Shown here piece after piece: positions 1-8,893 of a DNA stretch of 42,425 bases. The stretch covers positions 1-42,425 of the forward strand of contig JALONM010000030.1 of assembly GCA_025454925.1 (NCBI GenBank). The letters are read 5' to 3'. The stretch is from Cytophagaceae bacterium (GTDB lineage Bacteria; Bacteroidota; Bacteroidia; Cytophagales; Cytophagaceae). A program made the translations under genes and the position numbers. Each line of letters opens with the position of its first letter. Within the stretch, counting starts at the first letter, position 1. Below the pieces are notes generated by a model. That model was not told the origin of the DNA, ran no database searches, and saw nothing but the letters and a program-made list of their open reading frames with translations.

Positions 1-3000
1 TTTCGGGCTTTCCTTCTATCATGATAAAAGCTCCCCAGTAAATGGGCTTTTTGTATATTTCTTTTATCTCCTTTTTCGCCTCAATAAAGGCCAGGCGTTT
101 ATCTCCGGTGCGCATCCAGCGTTCGTAAAAACTTAACATCAATTTTTGAGTAACCTCGTCGTTTACTTTAAATAAACTAATTACTACTGCTTTGGAACCT
201 GCCAATAAAAACGAGCGCTGTAAACCATATACGCCTTCCCCTGCCTGCACCGATCCTTTTCCTGTTTCGCAAGCCGAAAGCACCACCAGGTCTGTCTGAT
301 CCAAGCTCATATCCATAGCCTCCAGTGCTGTCAGGATGCCATCCTTCTGATTGACGTATGCATTTTTTGCATTATCTAAAATATCCCCGGATCCCCGCAA
401 AAGCACGCCAGAATTTAACAAAGGATTATTTGCCAAATCATCTTCACCCAAACCGGAATGAGACTGTTCTTTAAAATATCCGTGGGTAGCTATGTGCAGT
501 ACCTTAGGGCTTTTTACTTTTTTAACGGAGTCTTCTTCTACCTGCTGGTACAATAGCTTCCACGATTCTTGGGAAGAGGATGTTAACAATTGATGTATCT
601 CGTTAATTTCTTTCTCTGCACCTGGCAAATCATGTACGTTTTTTACCTTTACATTTTCTGTATAGAACTCCGGACTTCCACACAATATAAACTGGTTCGA
701 TTCTTTCTTTTTATTTTCTTTTGCCTTGGTTTTTGAACCTTGAATTAAATCCCTGGTATTGGTTACCAGAATCAAGGTATTCTGATCCAAGTTGTACACG
801 CCCAGACTATCCGCAAGCATCTCCAGGTTGATTTGGTTATATACTCCGTCACAAGAAATATACAGGGTGGACAGATTACCTATTTTCTCTTTTATCTTTT
901 TCCAATATATGTTGTATGAGTATTGATCAGGGGTATTAAACTGTGCCGAGTTTCTGTAGTAATTTAAATACTTTCCCTCCATCTGATTTCCATTCTGCAT
1001 CAATACCGCATCCGGAACCACCGACTGTTGTTTCAACAACAACGCTGCATATCGAATGGTATCGGTGAATGTTTTATAAAATGTGCGGAACCGCAACACT
1101 TCTACGGCGCCTTCATTAGGCAAAATGGATTTTGCCACTTTATTCCAGCTACATCTTTCTTCGGCTCTTTTAGCAGAAAAATCGTCGGAGCGCTGGGCCA
1201 TTTCTTTTTCCAAACGCTCAATGTTAGCTTCTAATTCGCTGATGGTAATGCCTTGTTCCTGTAAACTCTGTTTGCTCATGCTAAGGGCACTGATTAAAAA
1301 TTCTTTTTCCGCTATCCATTCGTTGTACCGAACAATGAGTAAACTATCGTCACTATTTAGAATTTTATCGAGGAGTTTAATGCTGGATGAAAGCAACAGA
1401 GCCTTGGTATTTAATACATTGTTGTATACCTGGGGGGTATATTGAGGCCATTCGGAGGATGGGCGGGAAAATACCACTGTGGTATAAAACTCAAACTCTT
1501 CGCGAAGCATATTCCAGAATTTACTCTTCTGGCGAAAGCTTAAACTTGGAAAATATTCTTCCGTAAATTTCAAATACACAGGAATGTTTTCTTCCATGAT
1601 GCGCAGGGCAGCACTGGCCTCGCCTTTCATGTAAAGCGTCCTGGCTAGTTTACCACTTACCTTTAAATATTCCGGATGACTGGAATTAAATAGTTCGCGG
1701 TAGGATTTGCGTACCTCTGAAAAGCTCTTTTCTGCTTCTTTGTATTGCGATTTTGCGTAAAAAACTTCGCCTCTCAAGGCTTCCAGGCGAATGCTGTTTA
1801 CATTGGAAGTGCCAAGTTTTTGAATCCAAAAATTATCTGCTTCCAAAATTCCTTGTAAGGCTTTGTCGTATTGTTTATGCCTGATTTGCAAAACACTATA
1901 ACCTTCCAGGGTTTGCGCATACAAAGGGCTGCTTTTTCCCGTGCTGTTTTTTATGATATCAAGTGCCTCTTTGTAGAGATTTTCTACCTCCTGAAACTTT
2001 GATCCCTGGCGGAGTGTGTTGAGATAAGCCAATTTAAGTAAGGTCTCCGAACGCCTCAAATGCTTTTTCCCTAGCACTTTTTCAATAATCTTATCGGCAT
2101 TTTTATAGGACTCCTCTGAACCTTTTGAATCATTGATCTGCAGGAGGTAATCACCATTCCGGAGATAAAAATCTGCGGCAGCCAAACTTTGCATGCCATA
2201 AATGGAATCAATGAGTCTTCGGGTTTCCTCCAACATTTTTCCGCATTGAGGAAAGTTACCCGTAAGAATCAACAAGGAAATCATTTCTTCGTTGAGCGGA
2301 ATGCGCTGAGGAGAGCCTGGGCCGAGCGCAGCAAGTACCTCTTGTTGGGCACGAACCAACACCTTTTCTGCTTTAAAATAATTACCTGACAAACTTAACA
2401 AGGCAGATTGTCTTGAAGCCGATTGTACTACCAAATTAATATTTCGCACATATACGTCTTTGCGCGCCGCCGCATTTGCCTGTGCGATGAGTTTAGCACT
2501 TTTATCAAATTCCCCTAGCAACTGATACAATGAGGTAATTGCCAGCATGGCTTTTTGCTTCTCTCCCAAATCCTCCGTATCGAGCGATAGCTTAGCCAAA
2601 ACAGGCAGGCTGTCCATGGCCATTTTATACTGACTGGCCATGATATGACTTTCCATGGCATGAGCCAGGTGATACGCATAGGCAGGTCCTTGACGCTGGT
2701 AGAGCGCAGCCGCTATGTGCAGCGCTTCTGCAGCTTTACTGCGCGCCGCTTCCATAGCATCTTGCTTCATGTATAATTCCGAATACATTGAAAGGCATTC
2801 CAACTGGTACTTACATTGAGCGGGAAAGGCCACACGAACAATAGTATCATAGCTTTGCTGTAATACGTTAGCCACCCATTTAAAATTTTTCCCATACGAG
2901 AGCTCGCAACGGGCTACGTCTAACAAAGACTGATGATAAACGACTGAACTTTTACCGTGCAAGCTAGACAACTCTTCGCTGGTCTTCTCCAACAACACCC

Positions 3001-4156
3001 GATAATTGCGGATATCCCCTTCATCCAGTGATATTTCTGTCAATAAAAATTGTAGCTCCCGATACTCCGGAAAATAAACTGGCAAGTGATTGAACTCTTT
3101 GCTGGTAAGTTCCGCTCTTTGTCGCGCCAGGTCAAGGTTGCCTTTCCACAGTTCATCGTAGGCTACACTTAAATTATACGATAACTGATAGCGATCTACA
3201 TAGCCTGAGGTCTGAGAGGCCAACATCAGGAGTCTTCGGGCATAGCTTTGCGCGTGAATTAAATCTCCTGATTTTTGAAAACAGTAAACCAACCAACGCA
3301 AATTTAAAATACGCTCAGGGCAAGACTCCAGGCGCTCATCCATGGCATAGGCATAATAAAAAGCATTCGAGGCTGAATTGAATTTTTGTTTTCTAAAAAA
3401 ATACTTGCCTTCCAGAGAATACAAGGCTAGCAAGGAAGGTTCCGATTTTCCGGCCCATTTGCGAAAATGCTGCTTTTCCTCTCCCAACAGACTAAGAAAA
3501 TTTTTGTCATCTCCCCGAGCGGCAAACATTTCTAAGGCCAGGAGTTTACGTTTTAACCATAGCCGTGTAGCAAAGATTTTATTTTGTTTTTCTGAATAAA
3601 AAGAAGTTACAACCGTGCTGACGGTGGCAGATCTCCAATCCCCCAAAAGCTTTTCTGCCTTGGCATACGAGCCCGATTGAATGAGGTATTCCAATTCAAG
3701 CAGTGATTTCCATTCATGCACCAGGGTGTCGGTAACTGAAACGGATGCTGAAAATGCTTCCTGCAAGTAGCGCCGTGCCTCTTGGCTGCGATGAAGTGCA
3801 AGGAAACATTGGCTGAGGTGCATCGCCGAAAGCATTTTGTCTTTGCCTGGCTGCATTTTGGTAAATAGGCTACAAGCCTCTTCCAAGGCCGATTCAGAAC
3901 GCTTAAAATACATTTGGGCCTGATACAACTCCACTTTAAATAATAGCACCTGAAGTTGGGCCAATGGCTCTGAATGAAATTTTTTGTAATACCGGTGAAT
4001 CAAACCGAGAGCTTCTTCATATTCTCCTTGCTCCATTTTCGATTGCAATATGAGCAATTTTTTTTCCGAGGATTTACTTGCTGAAAACGTGCGCTCTTCA
4101 GCTATCGCGAGGATGGGAAGGATGAAGAGAAAGGATAGAAAAAATAAGCTCCTCAT
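1..4156 (-). CDS. Exported TPR-CHAT protein (caspase-like), 3' end off window
   Basis: Reading from the ATG at 4156 gives about 1,385 residues before the window edge. The N-terminus is a signal peptide (MRSLFFLSFLFILPILAIA, then EERTF). About 1,000 residues of helical TPR-like repeats follow, then a coiled-coil-like stretch and a C-terminal CHAT domain. The CHAT domain shows the caspase-type dyad: His in HIATHGYF near residue 1221 and Cys in VVLSACETGKG near residue 1296. The ending IYWGAFIMIEG is typical of the last CHAT strand, so only a short tail should be missing. The CHAT and start frames agree (both positions are in phase with 4156). Known family: CHAT proteins are clan CD peptidases or scaffolds. 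The start lies one base after the upstream PorP/SprF stop, which suggests translational coupling. Substrate and location beyond export are not known. Confidence 0.9.
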   Translation of the reverse strand, partial: MRSLFFLSFLFILPILAIAEERTFSASKSSEKKLLILQSKMEQGEYEEALGLIHRYYKKFHSEPLAQLQVLLFKVELYQAQMYFKRSESALEEACSLFTKMQPGKDKMLSAMHLSQCFLALHRSQEARRYLQEAFSASVSVTDTLVHEWKSLLELEYLIQSGSYAKAEKLLGDWRSATVSTVVTSFYSEKQNKIFATRLWLKRKLLALEMFAARGDDKNFLSLLGEEKQHFRKWAGKSEPSLLALYSLEGKYFFRKQKFNSASNAFYYAYAMDERLESCPERILNLRWLVYCFQKSGDLIHAQSYARRLLMLASQTSGYVDRYQLSYNLSVAYDELWKGNLDLARQRAELTSKEFNHLPVYFPEYRELQFLLTEISLDEGDIRNYRVLLEKTSEELSSLHGKSSVVYHQSLLDVARCELSYGKNFKWVANVLQQSYDTIVRVAFPAQCKYQLECLSMYSELYMKQDAMEAARSKAAEALHIAAALYQRQGPAYAYHLAHAMESHIMASQYKMAMDSLPVLAKLSLDTEDLGEKQKAMLAITSLYQLLGEFDKSAKLIAQANAAARKDVYVRNINLVVQSASRQSALLSLSGNYFKAEKVLVRAQQEVLAALGPGSPQRIPLNEEMISLLILTGNFPQCGKMLEETRRLIDSIYGMQSLAAADFYLRNGDYLLQINDSKGSEESYKNADKIIEKVLGKKHLRRSETLLKLAYLNTLRQGSKFQEVENLYKEALDIIKNSTGKSSPLYAQTLEGYSVLQIRHKQYDKALQGILEADNFWIQKLGTSNVNSIRLEALRGEVFYAKSQYKEAEKSFSEVRKSYRELFNSSHPEYLKVSGKLARTLYMKGEASAALRIMEENIPVYLKFTEEYFPSLSFRQKSKFWNMLREEFEFYTTVVFSRPSSEWPQYTPQVYNNVLNTKALLLSSSIKLLDKILNSDDSLLIVRYNEWIAEKEFLISALSMSKQSLQEQGITISELEANIERLEKEMAQRSDDFSAKRAEERCSWNKVAKSILPNEGAVEVLRFRTFYKTFTDTIRYAALLLKQQSVVPDAVLMQNGNQMEGKYLNYYRNSAQFNTPDQYSYNIYWKKIKEKIGNLSTLYISCDGVYNQINLEMLADSLGVYNLDQNTLILVTNTRDLIQGSKTKAKENKKKESNQFILCGSPEFYTENVKVKNVHDLPGAEKEINEIHQLLTSSSQESWKLLYQQVEEDSVKKVKSPKVLHIATHGYFKEQSHSGLGEDDLANNPLLNSGVLLRGSGDILDNAKNAYVNQKDGILTALEAMDMSLDQTDLVVLSACETGKGSVQAGEGVYGLQRSFLLAGSKAVVISLFKVNDEVTQKLMLSFYERWMRTGDKRLAFIEAKKEIKEIYKKPIYWGAFIMIEGKPE

Positions 4157-4157
4157 A

Positions 4158-5060
4158 TCAATCTTTTCTTTTGCGGAACAAATTATCCATGGTCAACAAC
4201 AAATTGATCTCATGTGTATTTAGATTTACCCCAAACAATGCCTGCGTTTCAAACGCATAGGCAAATCGCAGGCGGGAGCTGATGTGCGTTCCTAATTGTA
4301 TGGAAGCTGAGCCATAACTTAAAAATGTTAAGCCTGCCCAGAAGTAATCTTTAATTTCAAATGTGGTATTGATCTGCGTAATCAATCCGTTATCGCGATA
4401 ATAATAAAATCCTATGTTCGGTCTCAGATTGTACGCATCACTCAGGCGTATGCGGGTACCCATAAATGCGTTGATGTTTCTTTTGCGTTTAAAAAAAGAT
4501 TCCGCAGTATCGCCTTCCAGGGAAATTTTATTATTGGCAAAAAAGTCTGCGGAAGCCAGGCCTGCATAAAATTTTCTGCCGTTGAGATGAAAACCTGCTC
4601 CGAGTTTTAATTGTGATTTTTGATAGGTACTGGAACTAATGACAGCGTCCTGCTGATCCCAGATGTTGAACTCGTCTGTGGAAAACGCGTGGTTGCTCCA
4701 AGCCAGCCTCATGCCCGAGGCAAGGGTCCATTTTTTGGATATGTTGATGCGATATGCATAATTAAGATTGATTTCGGTATTGGAATAACCGCTGTATCCT
4801 TGTGCGCTGAAGTTTAATCCACCGGCCATGTTGCGGTATTTATAATCTGCCCACAAATGCGCTGTCTTGGGCGAGCCTTCAATGGTGGCCCATTGCAAAC
4901 GCGAGAAGGTGGAGAAATTTAATTTAGAAGCATGCATGCCAAACGCGGCTGGATTGTATACCTGCTGGTTATTGACAAAATGGGCAATGGGTGTAAACTG
5001 TTGTGCCCAAAGAGCATGACTGACAAAACTGAGTATCAGTATTCGAACAAATTGATTCAT
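4158..5060 (-). CDS. PorP/SprF-type outer-membrane protein
   Basis: This 300-residue protein has a signal peptide ending in HALWAQQ and an early NNQQVYNPAAFG motif, the hallmark of the PorP/SprF family. The rest alternates aromatic and polar residues as expected for an outer-membrane beta-barrel (for example WADYKYRNMAGGLNFSA and FYYYRDNG). Known family: PorP/SprF proteins help secrete or anchor surface proteins that carry type B C-terminal domains through the type IX system; SprF does this for the gliding adhesin SprB. The gene lies 13 bp downstream of exactly such a type B protein, so the two are very likely partners. Its stop codon is one base from the CHAT start. It could also serve other cargo, but the pairing is the simplest reading. 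Confidence 0.9.
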   Translation of the reverse strand: MNQFVRILILSFVSHALWAQQFTPIAHFVNNQQVYNPAAFGMHASKLNFSTFSRLQWATIEGSPKTAHLWADYKYRNMAGGLNFSAQGYSGYSNTEINLNYAYRINISKKWTLASGMRLAWSNHAFSTDEFNIWDQQDAVISSSTYQKSQLKLGAGFHLNGRKFYAGLASADFFANNKISLEGDTAESFFKRKRNINAFMGTRIRLSDAYNLRPNIGFYYYRDNGLITQINTTFEIKDYFWAGLTFLSYGSASIQLGTHISSRLRFAYAFETQALFGVNLNTHEINLLLTMDNLFRKRKD

Positions 5061-5073
5061 GAAGCGAATAGTA

Positions 5074-7341
5074 TTAATATCGGATTTCTAAAAACCCTTT
5101 CGACACGTCACCAAACTGTCGGGAAGAAGAAGTGTATTGTTGCGTAAAAATAAAATAGTAGGTTCCAGCAGCAGCTCTTTCATTGTCGAGCGTTTCTCCC
5201 TGCCAGGAATTATCATAGTCTTCGCGCTCGTATATGAGGTTCCCCAGGCGATCGAAAATTTGTAATTTATTGGAACTGGCTTTTTTATCAATTCCGCGAA
5301 TTACGAAATAGTCATTCTGGCCATCGTTATTGGGAGTAATAAAGTTAGGGGCAAGGGTATTGTCGGAATTAAGTAACAGTACCAGATAATCTTCCGTTTC
5401 GGAGCGATCGTATTCGCTGGCACAAGCCATGTCTGAAGTTAATGGATTATTGCTCACACGTACACGCAATCGTGCCGGCCCAACTTTACCGCGAATAGGA
5501 ACGCTGACATTTCGAATATACAGAACGGAATCCGAACCAGCTTTTTCTCCCAGACCTCCAAATTCATCCGAGGTTATTTTTCCATCGTTGTTGCTATCGA
5601 TCCAGGCTGCGCCATAGCGAGATGCACTTGACGGACAATGTAATTTCATGGTAAATCGATCCCCTAAAAATAAGGTGTCGTAATCTTCTAGTGCCGTATA
5701 ATCCTGGTACCCGCTTGGATTGTAGCCAGACAGTTCTGAAAAAGTAGGACCATTTTCGATATACACTGAATTGATAAAACTGTTTTCACTATCGGTTTGA
5801 TAAAATTCACATTGTGTTTCCGCCAACTCATCGGAGAGTGAATAATACTGCTTCACCCGGATGTACTTAGATAACGATTGAATTAGCAATCCACGCGAAT
5901 CATAAATATTACAGGTCAAATTAGCCGATGGAGCAAAGGCTGGGAAAAAAAGAGTAAATGAACTTTTATTGCTTTTACCTAAAACATACACACTATCCGA
6001 ATCATATTCCCATTCATAATAAAAACCATCCGATTGCGGATATACGGAATAGCTGTTCTGCGAAGATATGGTAACAAAGTCTTTGCCCACAATATCAAAA
6101 GTTACTGGCTGGCTAAGGTACATTCTTGACATAAAATAATTTTGACCGCCATTTTGTATTCCTCCCAATACCAGCTTCCCTTGCCCAAAGTCTACATCGG
6201 CAGAATATATAAATGCCTTGGTGGTATCAGAATAAAATCCCTGATTTCCAAAACTTATATCTAAGATACCTGAAGGACTTACCTGAAATACAAGTGGATG
6301 AAATCCATCCAATCCTGTAGTAGTTCCAGCTGCATAAATGGAACCATCAACGTCTAATGAAATCGAACTTAAATAAGAAACCTGTCCGATGTAATCAAAT
6401 ACAGTATATCCGGCTCCGCTGAAACTTAACGTAGAACCTGTACCTGCATCAAGCCAACCTAACAAAGGAGATATCATGGAGCCGTTTACAACATATCCCC
6501 CAAAAACCAAGTTATTATCCTTGTCAAGCATTATGCAGGTAGTTTTTTCGTTCCCTCCATTGGTCAGTGAAATCGTTCGCATACCGCCCAGAAAACCTGA
6601 ATCCGGGAATCCATTTGACCTGAGTTTTATAATAGCAATATCATCAAAGGCAAAATTTCCTTGAGTCTGTCCGCAAATAAAAATACTGCCATCAGAATTT
6701 ATTGTAAACTTGCTGGCTTCTACATAGTCATTTTCGTAATACCCTTGATTCGTTCCGAATTGCGCTTGAAGCCCTGCATCTTCCTGAACTTTATACAACC
6801 TGGTATTGTATGCTATTCCAGTTCCGTAGCTTGCAAGTATAAGACAAGTACGATCGATGGGATTATAAAAAATATCTTTCGCAAATACCGATTCCAAACC
6901 ATTCGTCTGATACACCATATTATAAAAGGAACCATCCATGCGCAAACGGAAAGCGACCATTACTTTAGGCGCGGTAGAAGAAATAGCTGTAAATCCTGCT
7001 GCGATAATAAAATTTTCGGAAGTAATGGTTACTGCTCGAATTTCATTGATCTGATTACCCGCAAAAGTAGGGAGAGTAAAGAGGATAGGAGAAACATCGG
7101 ACTTACTCGAATCGATAAAGGCAATGTAAAATTTATTAGAATTGGATGTACCACCTGTACCAGCCGCCAGGTATCGCCCATCGGGAAGAACTTTTACTGT
7201 TCTTATGATTTCAAAGGTATTTGCGGAAACACCAAAAGATATTGAACCATCTTTGCCAAAACCAAGATCGGTAGTACCTGATTTTTGCGCATATGCACAC
7301 GTTCCTAAAATTAGGAACAGCATCCAACGTAGTTGTTTCAT
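5074..7341 (-). CDS. Surface protein with delta-60 repeats, GEVED domain and gliding-type C-terminal domain
   Basis: About 755 residues from the ATG at 7341, chosen because MKQLRWMLFLILGTCAYAQ is a clean signal peptide; an in-frame ATG at 7389 would add 16 residues. Residues about 5-420 are delta-60-type beta-propeller repeats (TDLGFGKDGSI, VLPDGRYLAAGT, ILDISFGNQG). An Ig-like segment follows, then a GEVED-type domain near 530-650 (AAWIDSNNDGKITSDEF, ARLRVRVS). The last ~90 residues are a gliding-motility-associated C-terminal domain (NFITPNNDGQNDYFVIRG, LQIFDRLGNLIYER, AAAGTYYF). Known family: this is the type B T9SS signal, exported with help from PorP/SprF. The protein is likely displayed on or released from the cell surface. 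It is the first gene of a three-gene unit. Confidence 0.88.
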   Translation of the reverse strand: MKQLRWMLFLILGTCAYAQKSGTTDLGFGKDGSISFGVSANTFEIIRTVKVLPDGRYLAAGTGGTSNSNKFYIAFIDSSKSDVSPILFTLPTFAGNQINEIRAVTITSENFIIAAGFTAISSTAPKVMVAFRLRMDGSFYNMVYQTNGLESVFAKDIFYNPIDRTCLILASYGTGIAYNTRLYKVQEDAGLQAQFGTNQGYYENDYVEASKFTINSDGSIFICGQTQGNFAFDDIAIIKLRSNGFPDSGFLGGMRTISLTNGGNEKTTCIMLDKDNNLVFGGYVVNGSMISPLLGWLDAGTGSTLSFSGAGYTVFDYIGQVSYLSSISLDVDGSIYAAGTTTGLDGFHPLVFQVSPSGILDISFGNQGFYSDTTKAFIYSADVDFGQGKLVLGGIQNGGQNYFMSRMYLSQPVTFDIVGKDFVTISSQNSYSVYPQSDGFYYEWEYDSDSVYVLGKSNKSSFTLFFPAFAPSANLTCNIYDSRGLLIQSLSKYIRVKQYYSLSDELAETQCEFYQTDSENSFINSVYIENGPTFSELSGYNPSGYQDYTALEDYDTLFLGDRFTMKLHCPSSASRYGAAWIDSNNDGKITSDEFGGLGEKAGSDSVLYIRNVSVPIRGKVGPARLRVRVSNNPLTSDMACASEYDRSETEDYLVLLLNSDNTLAPNFITPNNDGQNDYFVIRGIDKKASSNKLQIFDRLGNLIYEREDYDNSWQGETLDNERAAAGTYYFIFTQQYTSSSRQFGDVSKGFLEIRY

Positions 7342-7458
7342 ATGTAAATGTCGGGTAAGGAATAAAAGAGCAAACAAAAACCAGGCCATCTATTGAATAG
7401 TCTATTGGTTCGTGTTCCGCCTTCTTTCTAGAAACAAGATACGCAAATTATCTGAGCT

Positions 7459-7887
7459 CTATTGTTCGCAACGCTTCTTTAAGGCCTGGTTCATGGATTC
7501 AAACCCAGGTAACGTTTTTTCTTTCAGGCTTTTCTTGAAAAAATTCACCAATATTCCCGAGAAAGTTTCACTGTGTTTAAACAAGGTTTTTTCTGGGCCC
7601 AACACTTCGAGTTCAAAAACATGCTCTCCATCAAAAATGCCTTTAAAACCCAGGCTTCCCAACCAACGAAGTTCGCGCTCTGCATTGCAAACCAACACCT
7701 TAGGTTTAAATGTCATGGACGATGAACCTGGATTTTGAATGACCGCTGTAATGGTTTCCCCCTGTTTTAATGTCCCTGATAATTCAACTATAAAGGGATT
7801 CCAACTTGAATAGGCATCCTTGTCCATTAATACGTTCCATACACGTTCGGCAGAAGCTTCAATAGTAATTTCAGAATAGATTTTCAT
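7459..7887 (-). CDS. SRPBCC/START-fold protein (polyketide cyclase-like)
   Basis: From the ATG at 7887 the product has 142 residues and begins MKIYSEITIEASAERVWNVLMD, the standard first strand and helix of the SRPBCC (Bet v 1-like) fold. The WNPFIVELSG motif and the C-terminal long helix (FFKKSLKEKTLPGFESMNQAL) fit. An in-frame ATG at 7938 would add 17 residues that do not belong to the fold. Family members bind hydrophobic ligands; many bacterial ones have no known ligand, and none can be named here. No signal peptide is present, so the protein is probably cytoplasmic. It stands alone between the type B surface gene, which starts 117 bp beyond its 3' end, and a gene-free region. Confidence 0.75.
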   Translation of the reverse strand: MKIYSEITIEASAERVWNVLMDKDAYSSWNPFIVELSGTLKQGETITAVIQNPGSSSMTFKPKVLVCNAERELRWLGSLGFKGIFDGEHVFELEVLGPEKTLFKHSETFSGILVNFFKKSLKEKTLPGFESMNQALKKRCEQ

Positions 7888-7938
7888 GAGCGTTTTTGAT
7901 TTGTATGGAACAAAACTGCGACAATTTAGGCGAAACAA

Positions 7939-8324
7939 TCTTGATATAAATCAAGAATTTAAACCAACTTTTCTGCATGGAAGCGCAGCGCAGTATTGAG
8001 AATGCTCATGGATCTTCTATCCAAGGTCGCCAATTCCGACTTAGAAAATCATGGGCTTCGAAAAGAATTTCTATGAAGAAATTCCAACTACATACAAGAG
8101 CGGTTTTTGCGTGAGGGATAGAGTGAAAAGCCTAGTGCATGGTGGCGCCTGCAGCGCCGCCATGCACCAAGGGCTTGCAGCGATAGCCCGGCCCGCAGTG
8201 GCGTTGGCGCTCGCAGCGCCAAGGTGCCACCAGGGACACGCCCAAATTAAAGGCAACGTAATGGATGGAGATGTAACTGCATAACCAAATGCAATCAATA
8301 TATTGGGTTAAATGCAGGAATTTT
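7939..8324. other. Gene-free spacer with a GC-rich double-hairpin element
   Basis: No convincing gene was found here. Overlapping open frames on both strands in 8051-8298 are composed of low-complexity Ala/Cys/His stretches caused by a GC-rich repeat. The core of the spacer holds the two hairpins described in the separate repeat entry. Confidence 0.6.
8135..8230. repeat. Paired GC-rich hairpins, REP-like intergenic element
   Basis: Hairpin 1 has arms 8135-8148 and 8154-8167 (GTGCATGGTGGCGC with GCGCCGCCATGCAC; 14 pairs including one wobble) around the loop CTGCA. Hairpin 2 has arms 8198-8210 and 8216-8230 with a TTGGCGC/GCGCCAA core and the loop TCGCA. A GCGATAGCCCGGCCCGCAG segment joins them. 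Composition is far more GC-rich than the surroundings. From memory, similar 'GATAGCCCGGCCCGC' stretches recur between genes in Bacteroidota, so a dispersed repeat is likely. Whether it acts as an RNA element or as DNA is unknown. Confidence 0.55.
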
Positions 8325-8888
8325 TTACTGCTTTTTTCTAATACGGCTGAAGGTTTCCGGGGTCATCCCCAACATAGACGCTAAATACTGCTGTGGAACT
8401 TGATTGAATAAGCTGCGATTGGTAGAAAAGAAAAATTCATAGCGCTCCTCCGCAGTCATAGAAAGCAATGCAATGATACGGTCTTCCAGGGTGGCAAAAC
8501 ATTTTGCCAAAAAAAGCTTTTCGAGCATATGCCATTGCGGAAGTTCTTTTCCTAATTGCTGATAAGCAGATTTGGTTATGGTATATATTTCACAATCGCT
8601 TAAGGTTTGAATATTCCAACGGGAAGGTGTGCCAAATAAAAAACTGCTGAGGTCGGTAACGAAATAACCAGGCGTTGAAATCCATTGTGTTATTTCTTTA
8701 TGTTCATTGTGTATGAACATGCGTAACATGCCTGACTTCACAAAGCTTAGTCGTTCGCAGGAACGCCCTTGTTCCAAAAAATAAGCGCCTTTGGAAAGTT
8801 GCTGCGAAACAAAACGTTGACTGATGTTCTGAAGTATCTCCTCGGAAACTCCGAAATAAGATTGTATGTATTGCTCTAACTCCGTCAT
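8325..8888 (-). CDS. Crp/Fnr-family transcription regulator
   Basis: This 187-residue protein has the cyclic-nucleotide-binding fold of Crp/Fnr regulators at residues about 20-120 (KGAYFLEQGRSCERLSFVKSGMLRM, then ITQWISTPGYFVTDLSSFL). A long dimerisation helix follows and a C-terminal helix-turn-helix ends in VPQQYLASMLGMTPETFSRIRKKQ. It lacks the Fnr iron-sulfur cysteine cluster and the Arg-Ser phosphate cassette typical of true cAMP binders, as is common in Bacteroidota members. It starts 5 bp after the stop of the choice-of-anchor-Q lipoprotein gene, so it is probably the last gene of that operon. The signal it senses is not evident. Confidence 0.88.
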   Translation of the reverse strand: MTELEQYIQSYFGVSEEILQNISQRFVSQQLSKGAYFLEQGRSCERLSFVKSGMLRMFIHNEHKEITQWISTPGYFVTDLSSFLFGTPSRWNIQTLSDCEIYTITKSAYQQLGKELPQWHMLEKLFLAKCFATLEDRIIALLSMTAEERYEFFFSTNRSLFNQVPQQYLASMLGMTPETFSRIRKKQ

Positions 8889-8893
8889 GAAAT

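Noticed and set aside
1083-1445. 120-codon plus-strand open frame
   Set aside because: It lies opposite the continuous TPR-CHAT frame and has no recognisable features.
1-4156. Possible CRISPR-associated (type III-E) effector because of the TPR-CHAT arrangement
   Set aside because: No CRISPR array or cas gene is in the window, and the protein has a signal peptide, unlike the cytoplasmic TPR-CHAT of those systems.
6661-7245. 194-codon plus-strand open frame
   Set aside because: It lies entirely opposite the delta-60 surface gene and encodes a Ile/Ser/Lys-rich string with no domain; it is a shadow of that gene.
8051-8298. Overlapping open frames on both strands
   Set aside because: Both are translated from the GC-rich hairpin element and give Ala/Cys-rich low-complexity strings without domain or start signal.
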